Position numbers and translations under genes: made by a program
The notes under the pieces: model-generated
Told to the model about the DNA's origin: nothing
The model's input: the letters and a program-made list of their open reading frames with translations, nothing else
Database searches by the model: none
Assembly: GCA_003117195.1 (NCBI GenBank)
Contig: BDSI01000005.1
Location: 666,857-730,856, forward strand
DNA: 64,000 bases
Direction: 5' to 3'
DNA from: Eudorina sp. 2006-703-Eu-15
Taxonomy: Eukaryota > Chlorophyta > Chlorophyceae > Chlamydomonadales > Volvocaceae
Shown: piece after piece, positions 38,643 through 49,379 of the stretch
How positions within the stretch are numbered: the stretch's first letter is position 1
Layout of the letters: the number at the start of each line of letters is the position of its first letter

Positions 38643-41518
38643 GGGCCTCCACGGGAGCTGCTGGCACAGCAGAAGCAGGGATCAGTAACAGCCAGCGGCA
38701 ACAGCCAGCAGGAGCAGGAGCCAGTAGTAGCGGCTGGCAATAGCACCCCCGGCCCCGCATCGAGGACTTCGTCCAGTGGGCTGCGAGTGACAGCTACAGG
38801 GCGACGGCGGCAACAACCGAGTTCAGGGCGTTGGAGGAGGAGGAGCACCCGGAGCACAATGCACTTGCAGGGCCGTTCCGAAGGGGACGACACCTTGTGG
38901 CAGCATGGGGCTACTGAGGCGCGTTTCGCTCCGCCTGACGTCGCCACACCAGTCGGACAGGCGACGTAACTGGGTCAACTGTGACGTGGGTTGCGCGCTG
39001 CCCTGGGTCGCCTACCGGCGCTGAGTGACGGCCCCGCCCGGCGCTGACGGGGCGATGGATGCGGCCTCGTGGCGCCGTCATACATCTGCACCCACGCATC
39101 ATGCCTGGAATGGGTTTGCTCTAAATTTCCATGTCAACTCTACGCTGGCCTCGTTCCACTGGCTACTCAGTGTGAGTCTTTGTGCTGCGGGGGGTATTAG
39201 GAGGCAGGATGGTGGAGGGCGTGGCACCAGCTGCATCCGCATCTTGCTCAAGTCCCAAAAACGTAATGTCCGGAAGCGCCTGATCGCGAATGAACCCGTC
39301 TGAACTGAGGGCACTGTGCTGGTCTGCTGATGGCAGCTTGCGCTGCCTGGGGGTCAGTAGAAGGCCGGCCTTGGGGGATTGCACCCCGACCGGTGTGGGG
39401 GTCTGGGGCCCCGCCTCGTGGGGCCCGAAAGACGCAATGCTGCGCCACTAGGTCTCGAGGGCGCTTTCCCGACGGGTGGTGTGGCTGTGGCTTGCGTGAA
39501 TACGGCGGTGTCTTGCGGCCTGGGTATTGAAAGGGATTCGGTGGGAGGCGGCAGGTTGGCAGCATATGCAATGCATGCACACACGTGCGAGCATGGCGTG
39601 CCATTCACGCCGCCTGTGCTCCAAGTTTGTCCTTGTTTGCGGCATTACGGGCAAGCAACGGGTGGCCAGAAGCGCATGTGTGCTCAGGCTTCAGCTATAG
39701 ATGAACTGCTGAGGTGGTTGCGTTTGGTATGGATGTGATGTCGCGATAGTCACCCTGTGTAGGGATCCACGGCGCTGAGTGACGTCCGCTGACCGGCTTG
39801 ACCGGCGGTCTCGACGGCGATTGGATCCATTTGGGGGGCCCGAGGATTCAGTTCGAAGGGGCAGCTGCTACCTCTAGTGGGTATGGGCTCTGAGAGCCGC
39901 ACGGGGGACTTGGTTATGCAAAACGTTTACAGTTCGGAAAGGGGGCCGGAGGGTGGTCGATGCGGTAGCGATCCCGGGTGGCCAAGGCTGGTGCGTTTCC
40001 GAGTTCGCGTGGGTCATTGTGGGTCATGCAGGAAATGCTCTGTCGCGCATTGCGTTTTTCCAGTGGGCTCTGCTGTGGGGTAAGAAAGCTGACGCTGGTG
40101 TGATTCGCCGAGGACTGGGCACACGCCCGCGCAAGGGGTACAGTGTATGACCAATCATGCGCTCATGCGAAGCGCTAAGGTAGAAGCGTGCTTGTACGTA
40201 GATTGTGTTAGCGTCTGCAAAAGCTTGCGCCCCGGCGCTGTTGCAAGTGGTCTGCGCGGGAGGGATCGGTCAGTTTAGAGGGCGCGGCCGCTCCATGTGC
40301 CCCGAGTGACAGTTGCGGACACACAGTGCGTCGGCGGTCTCGGACTGCACCGTGTTCCCGGGGGGGTTTGGGATGCTGTGAAATGGCGAACGGGCCCTGT
40401 GTCCATTTTTTTTGATGAACTGGATTTTCGGACCTGTCCCGTCCCTGGACGTCGGACTGCACCTGGTGATGTTTGAAAGCCAGTAGGCTCAGGTGTCCAT
40501 TCGACGCGTCGAGCTGTCAATCGCCTGACAGGGACGGGGGAGCGTGCAGCTGTGTCGGGCTGCATTAAGGCGCGTATTTGATGTCCCAGGCCGGATGGTC
40601 GTCGGATGATGGCGAGGAAGCATCCCTCACCGGCATCCGCGGGACTAATGTGGTGAGTCTCTGGAGGCAAATCCCCAAGCTTGGCGCAAAGAGCAGGTGT
40701 TTCGGCCGTTCGGTGCATTGAGTGAAAGCCAGCTTGCTTGGGGATGTCGCGCTTAGCCATATATGCTGGCTGCAGTACGCAATGCAGTGTAGTAGATTTG
40801 GCGGTCCATGGGGAGGATTCATGGGAGTGTCACTGCCGTGCGGGTGTCCTGCACTGGTCAATCGGAGCGCCGCTGCTGCTGGATTCCACCGCGGCGCCGC
40901 TGAAGGCCCTAGATGACGGTTTTGAATGGCGGCGTGCGGAGTTAAGGTGCGTTCAGGCCGGGTGGCGGACGCGTCCGGTGGTAGAAAATTGGCAAGGGTG
41001 ATTCCCTGGCAACAGATCCAAACCTTATTCTTGCACGTTCGGACTGGCGTGAGTGACGGGCCCTCTTACGCCGCTGCAACAGCAGCCGTACACTTTTGCC
41101 AAATTTGATTTCGACAATCCTCAGGCCCTAATCACCCGCCACGGCATGATGACGATCGCCTGGGACATCCTGCTCACTACGTCCCACCTCTGCTGAACAC
41201 CGCTGTCAGGCCATGCAAGTTCGTGTCCAGGTGCACGCCGGCCTACAATCCGCACCACGCCTTTTTGACATACCCATCGAAGAACGTCATCGCCTACAGA
41301 CACACAACGGGGAATGCTGCGACCGTCGAAAACAACCCAGCGACAGGGAACAGGTCATCGTCGCACGCTACCCGTGTATGATACACATGCATTCGAATGG
41401 AGTTCCGGCTGGCACCCAGGGGGGGACCATTTCTGCGCAGTTCTCACACTCCCGCCGCCACCTGTTCACACCCATTATGCATATCTCTGTTGTCACGACG
41501 CCAGAATGCGGCGGCGCT
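38643..41518. other. Convergent spacer between the GH42-like gene and HAT1
   Basis: About 2.9 kb between the 3' ends of two convergent genes. ORFs near 39379-39738 and 40722-41001 are open but show no domain, no start context and no splice logic. I found no clear TGTAA close to either stop codon. No gene is supported. Confidence 0.5.
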
Positions 41519-44500
41519 TCAGCGCCCCTGCCGAGGCCGATTCAGCGCCGCCGCCAGGGACTCCAGCTGCAACCGCCTCTCCTGCACCAACTCGCCCATA
41601 CGCCTGGCCTTGTCGTCCGCGGTGACCTGCGAACCGCACACGTCCGCACTGGAGCAGGTCAACCCCGACAGCTGAGATGGGATGCGGCCGCGTGTGCCGA
41701 CTGAATCAGGCCGAATCAATCGGAGATCGGGGGGAGGGTACGAGGGTCCATCATTCGTTCGTCCGCTCGATCCACGCCGGCTCGTCGTGGTGCGCACATC
41801 GCACACCATGACCGGGTGCACTCGAACACCCACCCGCAAGCCGCACATCAGGCATCACCACCGGTTCTCGGCTACATGCGCGTCATGCGGCGCGATGTGA
41901 TAGATACGGCCCCAACATCCGCCTTGGTCCTCCGGAGACGCTTTCCTGCGGATGGACCGGCTGCCCGTACCTGCGTCAGGCTGAGGCGACCCGTGGCGAA
42001 GGCCTCCGCCGCCGCGCCTGACTCGGCTGGTGCACGACGCACGGGCCGGTACATGAAGAAGGGCTTGCCGACCTCCTTCGGCTCGACTTTGATATCCACC
42101 AGGACCTTTTCCGCAGCCGCGCGACCCACAGAGGAGAAATGCAGGGCCTGAGGTGGGCCCGAGTGGCGAGGGCGGGCATGGGGAGGTGCGAAGGAGGGCG
42201 CGATGATCTCGACCAATTTCGCACAGGGGTCGTGCAACACGTCAGCATCCTACCCGCTCATGTCTCATCGTTATCAGCCGACGACGAGTGCGAGTGGGTC
42301 CGTGCACTGCTCTTTCAGGTACGCGAACCCCCAGCCAGCTGTGTGGGGACGTTGTCTGATGGCCAGCCTCACATGGCGCACCGCGCTCCCTGCGGAACGG
42401 AAATGCCTCTGCGCGCGTGCCCCCACTCGACATCCCGCACGTGACTGCTTCGCGGTGTTGAAACATGCTGACCTGCTTGGGTTGTCCCCCCCAGCAAGCA
42501 ACAACCCCGCCCCGCTGTGCAGTCGCGCCAGCCACACCACTCCCCCCGCTGCACGCACCTCCAGTCGGGCGCTGACCAAACGAAGGAGCGCCGCCTTGAC
42601 ACCACGCCGCCGGAGCGCCCCCGGCTCAGACCACAGCAACGCCTCCCACACGACGCGAATCTGCGCGAAGGTTCGAGAGGAGATGTTCTCGACAACCAGC
42701 CCAGGGGCACGGGAGCCATGCACCGCAAGGCTCAGCCTGGGTGTGCGTATCTCCAGGATTCGTTGTGGGAGGACTAAAAGCATGCCGAGAGCGCCTCTCA
42801 GCGTGAGGGCTAGGAAGAGGGGGACTGGTGGATGGACGGATGTGCGGATGAGTGGACGGGCGGACGGGCGGCTGAAGGCACCAGGCTTCTCACGCGACGC
42901 CATTGCTTCCGCCTGGACCCTACCTGTCCGCTGTGCATCTTGAGCTCCCGGGTGATGGCCGACACGAAGGCGGCGCTTGGGAGCAAGGCGGCGATGGCGG
43001 TGATGGCGGGGCCGCCGGACGGGCCCGCGCCGCTGGCCGCAGGGACCGATGGTGCCCCCGTCGTTGTCGGACCGGCCCCGGCAGCCGCTGTGACCGCTGT
43101 CGACGCCGCCGCGGCGCTCGCGCCCGCGCCTGCCTCTACGGGGGCCGCCTCCTGGTCCGCCACCGCGGCTGCGACCGCAGACTCTGCCACCGCAAGCCGC
43201 TCTCGCCAGCGCGCCTCCGCCGCCTTGACCGCCTCCTCGTGTACGGTGTCCGGCAGCGCCAAGGCGGGCGGCGGCACCGCGCCCAGCGCGCGGAAGAATG
43301 CGTGCGATTTTAACAGCGGGTGCGGCACCTGCGCCTGGCCGGGCTCCGCCCCCACGGCCATGTCCACATCGGGCGCTTCCCGGTGCTGCGGCTGCTGCTG
43401 CGGTGCTGGCGGCCCCGTGTTGTCGATATCCCCCTCCCAGGCGGGCCAGGCCGTCTCACCTCGCTCCACCGCATCCAGACACTGCGTGCGGCGCGCAAGC
43501 GGGTCGCGAGACGGCAGGTAAGAGGTTGGCTGGATCGCCAAGGTGCCGGGGAAACATCAACGGTGCGTCAAGGCAGGCAGGCAGGCAGGCAGGCAGACAG
43601 GCAGGCAGGCAGCGGTGCATGGCAGGTTGGGTCAACCTTGCGGCATGCGAGAAGAGAAAACGGACTCGGTGCGAGATGGGCCGCGGCCCGGCCGCACCGC
43701 TCCGACGCACCTTGCGTGCCTGGCCGGCGACCCAGCCCAGCCCCCGCAGCAGCTCAACTTCGAGCTTCTCGCGGACCCGCTGCAAATTGGGCGTCGGGTC
43801 CTCCACCTGGGGATGGAGGGGGTTACAGGAAGTTGGTAGACATATTAATCCGCAAACTGGGGTTGGAGGAGGGAGCCACGTCCACGGCAGGCGCAAAGAA
43901 GGGGGCGACGGCGGCGCAGGCTGATGGTGTCGTTACGGCAACAAGGCACATCGCACATGGCTTGCGTCCAGGACTCTGATGGTATCCCTGAGTGCGCCCG
44001 CAGCCCCGCACCCTGCCCTCCAGGCGCACTGCAGAGCCGCACAAGTTTGCGGCCCTCACGAGCCATCAGCGACGTACCGTCAAATCGGAGCAGCCTCGGG
44101 ACCGGGCCAGATCGTACGACAGCTTGAGGAGGGCCTTACCCAGGCCCAAACCCTGTCCGTGAGAGACCAGATGGAAGGGGAACCCGCTGATTGGTTCAGT
44201 GATTTTAATAAAAAATTGTCAAGGTGTACCACACCATGGCCAACAGAAGTCTTCGTCAATACATGACCTCTACTTCGACGCATGACTCTGCAGGTGGGAC
44301 GCCGTCTCCCTCCAACCCGTGCAATTCAGCGACTCGGCTGAAGGTCCGGAAGTCTACACCAGCTAGCTCTAGGCCGCACTGTCTGCAGGCGGTCAGGTAG
44401 CGAGGATCGCATCTGGCTGCAAAACCCTCTCGTGACCCGCACCGCGGTATACAATTTGGGCGTCGCCGGCAACGTCCTGTCCGACTGCGGCTTTCCGACT

Positions 44501-46141
44501 GCGGGTCGGACCTGGTTCCCACACGTCATCATATCAACGAGGTTGCGCCACTCGTCTGACCTACCCACCTGCCAGGGGCTGAGTACCAGGACCTGACTGA
44601 CCCTCATGCGGCAGGAGCCCGGGTAGGCGAAGAAGTTGAACAAAGTGGTCAGGCCCAGCTGCAAGGGGGCCGCGGACATGTCATCACGTCATCAGGCGCA
44701 GATACGTGGCACAACAGTGGGGCTTCCCTTCCTGGTCCCCGCAGGTCACGGCGAACCAACGCAGCGCAGCACACGCTGTAAGCTCCAGGAGCCGTGCACA
44801 CCGTACGTGATTCGGCACGTCCTCACCACTAGACAACCGCCGTCCGCTGCACGAACCACCGGCAGCAGCAGCTCCCACTGCGGGTCGTCCGCGTCGATGA
44901 ACTGAGCCCCGTCGATGGTGAAGAGCAGCAGCGGCTCCATCCGGGCGTGAAGAGCCTGCCGACACGTGGGGCGACGAAGACAAACCATCCGACGTGTTCA
45001 CGGTTGTGTCGCTAGCAAAGGTAGGATAAACATCCGGACGGCGTGCCCGAATGCAAAAAGCCATCCACCGCGTCCAAACGATGTAAAAGAGCAGCGCCCC
45101 ATTCCAGCCTGGCCGCTTGGCTCACCTTGATTTCAGTTGGCGCAGTGCTGATCTGGAACCGCCGTACAGAGACCTCCACCTGAGCGCTCGTGTCAGGGCC
45201 CTTGATGCCGTACGCCGTGGCCGGCAGCTGCACACTGCCGACGCAGTCGCCCAAGTCCATCAGATCCGGCAAGGCCGCGGCTGTCGCGGCTACCGCGGCC
45301 ACGAACCCGTCCTGCGCGAATAACAACCCGGACAATGAAATTCGCATGCACGGGCGACTGAGTTTGATGATGCGGCACACACGCAACACGAACTCATTCA
45401 CACGTTCTCGCTGCTGGCGGCTGCTAAGCCCCGCCTAATATGACCCCGTATAGGCTTTACTTTTCCGGGGGACCGGACCGCATCCCTAGACCCATTCCCA
45501 TACCTGTGGGCATTATTCCTGCAGATCTTTGACACTAGCGTGAATATTGCAGGCCACAAGGGTCGCCTTGACTGCCCCACCTTCGAGCGGCAGAAGCCGG
45601 ATGGAAAGGCTCCCTCGAAGATAGCTGTAAGCTTGTCGGCGCCGGGTCGTTTGGCGGCGAACTGCATGTCGACCCACACGTGGTATGTACGCACATGGAT
45701 CCAGATCGTGATCTTGAGGTCACTGTACCCCCGGATCTGCTCCGCGTCGCCAAAGTGCTGGTGCAGAAAGTCTACGCTGACGCGCTGGCCGCCGGAGGCA
45801 ACCTCCGCGGCGATGCCCTCAGCGGTGGGAGCGGACACCGCTCGGAACTGCACTGCCTCGCGTGCGTCAGCGATAAATTTGTTATGTGCAGCTAATTTCG
45901 TCTGCGGACCGGCTCCCAGGGCTCCACCACTGGAAGGACCCGCATTTGCCGGAGGCTTCGCGGCTTGGTGGGAACTGTCTGGGGCTGCAAGCGGCAGGAC
46001 AACGGTGGCGCCAGTTGTACTTGAAGGCACCACAGCCGCAGTTGCAACATGGCTGCCATTGTTCGTTGCACCTTGCTCTTGCAAGCTAACGTCAGAAAGC
46101 CTGGCGCGCTTGGCCTGAGGTGGTTCCTGAACGGGTTCCAT
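41519..46141 (-). CDS. HAT1: Histone acetyltransferase type B catalytic subunit (HAT1)
   Basis: Acetylates newly made histone H4 (Lys5/Lys12) before chromatin deposition. Ten exons (46141-45581, 45311-45126, 44955-44827, 44658-44569, 44152-44078, 43806-43711, 43481-42924, 42660-42559, 42147-41971, 41626-41519) encode 693 residues; all nine introns are phase 0. The HAT1 N-terminal domain is seen in FLHQHFGDAEQIRGYSDLKI. The GNAT core shows FNFFAYPGSCRMRVSQVLVL, the acetyl-CoA loop QGLGLGKALL and the catalytic-Glu block TVEDPTPNLQRVREKLE, then RELKMHSGQIRVVWEALL. Two parts are unusual: about 85 low-complexity residues before the HAT1 domain, and about 150 Ala/Pro/Gly-rich residues (roughly 395-545) inside exon 7 between the GNAT core and the C-terminal helices. 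Typical HAT1 proteins have about 400-470 residues. A cryptic donor near 43460 could remove part of the insert. Confidence 0.92.
43571..43612. repeat. (GGCA)n microsatellite in a HAT1 intron
   Basis: About ten GGCA units, one altered to GACA, in the intron between HAT1 exons 6 and 7. Compound ORFs through it (RQAGRQAGRQ) are artefacts. Confidence 0.95.
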
Positions 46142-46203
46142 GCGTAGAGATTTGGCGGGTTCTCTTACTGAGTCACCCGCTGCGGTCTACGCCTCAAATT
46201 CTA

Positions 46204-46461
46204 TTAAATCCGGTGCAGAATGCGAATCCCGAGCACGGTAATTAGCACGAGAACCGCAGTATCCAATAGCAATCTTGTCGTAAACTCCACGAGATAGAGT
46301 TTCCGGTTCAACGATTGGTATTTATGATGCTGGAAGATATACTGCTGATATGTGATAACTAAATGTTCGGCAATCAAAGTCAAGTAGAGAGGGCTAACCG
46401 AAGCGGGTAGGCAGAATCCTGGCAAGGTGCAAAACAACGACAGAGAAGCGAGCAGTTGCAT
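46204..46461 (-). CDS. Hypothetical two-helix membrane protein just upstream of HAT1
   Basis: An 85-codon ORF from an ATG at 46461 to a TAA at 46204, on the same strand as HAT1 and ending 62 bases before its ATG. The translation has two strongly hydrophobic stretches (about residues 1-34 and 61-82) around a polar segment, ITYQQYIFQHHKYQSLNRK. Codon use is AT-richer than in neighbouring genes, which argues against a well-expressed nuclear gene. A TTAG acceptor-like site sits 18 bases before the ATG in the same frame, so it could instead be a last exon. It might be the first cistron of a two-ORF mRNA with HAT1, an upstream ORF, or chance. I recognise no family. Confidence 0.3.
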   Translation of the reverse strand: MQLLASLSLFCTLPGFCLPASVSPLYLTLIAEHLVITYQQYIFQHHKYQSLNRKLYLVEFTTRLLLDTAVLVLITVLGIRILHRI

Positions 46462-49379
46462 TAAAGGCTGCTTATCAGCCTAATACGATACATTTTTTTG
46501 CCAAAATTTTGATCAGTCCACGGCTAGCCTGTTTGTACGACGTGAATGCCGGACACTTCCGGGACTGCAATATCTTCCATCGTTACCTTTGTTCGGCATG
46601 CAATCCAGTGAATAGTGTTTTGCGCAGGGCGGTGCCGCAGCAGGGGAAATATGTCCAGGAGCAGCTGATAGCATGGAAGGCCGACGGCACTGTGGGAGAA
46701 GGGGCGGTGGCTTTGAGTGCTGCCAGGCCGGCGAAGCTGATACAGATGGTACCAGCAGCGCTGCGGGAATAGGGCCAGCACGGCAGCTCTACTCCTCCAG
46801 GGTTGCGACTTGCGCCGGGTAACTGCAAGCGGGGTGGCTTGGTGCCGCATCCCGGGCTATGCTGGTTGTGACAGAACAAGAGGGAATTCGGCTGGTATGG
46901 AGGGGCGCACTACGTTCCCGCTACTGCGGCACATGCCTCGGTTCCATTGCGTTTCGGTTTCGTCTCAAGAGGTGCGCCGTCTTGATTCACCACCAACATG
47001 CCGCAAGCAACACTCAACAACACAATATCAGGGAGGACAGTGCAGGCAGCTTCTTCCCAGCTGTGTTCCATGGCCCTGACCACGGCCTATCAGTCCCTGC
47101 ACAGCGGCCCTATCCGCGAGGTGTCACGGTGCCACCCGTTGAACGGATGCACGCCGGTTGCATACACGCATAGTTGGCACACACAAATTTACTTGACAAC
47201 GGCTCCATACGGCATGGAGCTCGGTGACACTGACCTCCTTCAGTCACTCTGACAGGCTCTGACACGGCGGCGTAACGATATAACGTTAGCAAGACAAAAC
47301 TCTGGGGACGCCGGAACCACCATTTCTTATGGTATCGTACTGCATGACGTCATACCGAACAGCCCAAGACGACCCCCACTATTTATACTGCCATGGGACG
47401 AAATCAGCATAAGCAGCATCAGCATTGACAGCATCAGCAACCAGCACGCCCGTAAGCACGTGGGCGCTAAGAAAAGTCCGCGGAAGGTCCATTTGGGATT
47501 CACCACCCCGACAAAACAAGGTCTGGGGCAACTCCTCCGTGCCACCCTCGATGTACGAATGAAAGACATCTCCCCTCCCCAAATAAGGCAGCTGCCCAGA
47601 CCGGCCCTTCATCGCACCAACATATTACTCTTAGGACATACACGCCCCTATACATATGCTGTATGCGCACGCCTGCTCTATGTCCGCTGTGCACGACGTC
47701 GCGGTGCAAATGAAACGCAGCTGCACGCCGACCAACCCACCAGCCAGACTCATCCCCAGTCGATCAGAGCGATCCGATGCCCCTCTTTCAATCCACACAA
47801 CACAACGCAACCCCACCTTCGCCCCTTCTCATTGCGCGCGAACTCAAACCCCCTGGTGTGAGGTGCCCCCCCACCCACCATCGCCGCACAATGTAACAGC
47901 CACATGCCAGCGGTGGACGAGGGGGCGGGGTCGACGAGAGCAGCCACACGCCAGCCGCGGCGGTCCCCGCTGCCGAACAAAGTTGCATCCACACATCGCT
48001 GTCAAACCAAACCGGCATGCGAAAGGCCGACGCGACGACGTTTACGTGTCTTGTTTAGGAGACAATGAGCCGTGGACGAGGTAAGGTCGACGCGTACCTG
48101 CGCACGGCAGCCTCAGACCACTGATATGCTCACTCACCCGCCCAACCCCTCCAACTGCCCCCGATGACGCCCCAGCCGGGACGAACAGCGCAACCGCACG
48201 ACGAGACCCCTGCCCCCCGGCCCATATGAAACAATGGTGAGCCACGGTATATCCATCCCATGCAAACGAACCCTGCGGCCGAAAGTCGGTGCGGGGAGCT
48301 GAACGCAACGCAGCACAGGCAGCGCCCCTTCCTAACCCCCGGTGCGCACCCCGCGGCGCGTCTGTGTGCGCCGCACCCCGCGGCGCCCCGCTCCGGTGAG
48401 CCGGTAACCCCCAAGCACGACAACCGCCCCAAGTACGACAACTGCCGGATCTGGTGCACTACTACGTCCCGATGACGGTCAAGCAACACCCGGCAGCACC
48501 TTCCAGACTCGCAACCGCTCGTCACCAACACCATCACCATCATCATCCTGGAAAAGAAAACAAATAGATGTACACGTCACCATAAGCAAGGCCCAAAGGA
48601 CCGCTGGAGCAGGACCAACGCATTCTATGCAGTACAAAGAGAAAGGGAGGTCAAGAGGGTGTGCCGTGCCATTCAACCGGTAACCGTGTGAGAAAGCACA
48701 AAACACACAGCAGGCCACACGAGCGGGGAACCGGACGGAGGGGAGGCAAGGTGACGCGCAGCGGGTGCCGGTTCGTTGGCGCGGCACCCACCTCTCCTTG
48801 ATTACATCACACAGCCCACCGCTGCACGCCGTACCCAACTAAGCACGCAACTTGAAGACAGTCAAATTGTATAGGATGAAAAGGAATGTGCGGCAGGCGG
48901 ACGTGTTGGCGGTGGTCCTTGTTCGGGGCATGCCTGTCAAAACACCTAACCCGGTCCGCAAGACCCTGCTGGCTGTTCCGTTATCCTGCGCGCTCCCCAT
49001 CATCCCAGGTCGGTTGGCGTAGCTTGAATGCAGAGACCCGAACCGAAACCACCCAGGGAGATGGATGTGCGGGTCCCCACGTTTCGCGGCGCATTGGAGA
49101 GACACAGTCGTCAGGGCTGGGTTAGCAGCCCTGGCCAGCGTCAGGCCTGGTCAGATGTGGAACACACACATCGGTCGGGCGGGCTTCTCGCATCACATAT
49201 ATACACACACATGGTTATGGGCGGGTTTCTCATTAAACACACACATGTTTGGCCACGCGGCCGCTACCGGCCCTGGCCCCGAACACTGGCGACGAGCCGC
49301 ACGGGGCGAAGCCCCTCGCCTCCATGCACGGCAGCTGCCTGCTGCAGGAGCCCTACCGCTGCCGGCCGCGCTGCTGGTC
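46462..49379. other. Gene-poor region between HAT1 and the AP2 factor
   Basis: About 2.9 kb. The only coding-like item is an orphan exon candidate on the plus strand (46627-46772). The rest has no recognisable domain; ORFs at 47460-48546 are composition-driven. Near 48802-48806 a minus-strand TGTAA is a candidate poly(A) signal for the AP2 gene, about 575 bases after its stop. Confidence 0.45.
46627..46772 (+). other. Possible orphan terminal exon
   Basis: A GC-rich open segment that follows a good acceptor (TTTTGCGCAG) and ends in TAG. It translates as a smooth 47-residue sequence containing QGKYVQEQLIAWKADG and ending LIQMVPAALRE. It has no in-frame ATG before it, and I found no convincing partner exon between it and the HAT1 start. 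It may be a last exon, a gene relic or chance. Confidence 0.25.

Noticed and set aside
39379..39738. 119-codon plus-strand ORF between GH42-like gene and HAT1
   Set aside because: Cys/Gly/Arg-rich text without domain or splice signals, overlapped by similarly long ORFs in the other direction.
43543..43839. ORFs reading RQAGRQAGRQ
   Set aside because: Products of the GGCA microsatellite in a HAT1 intron.
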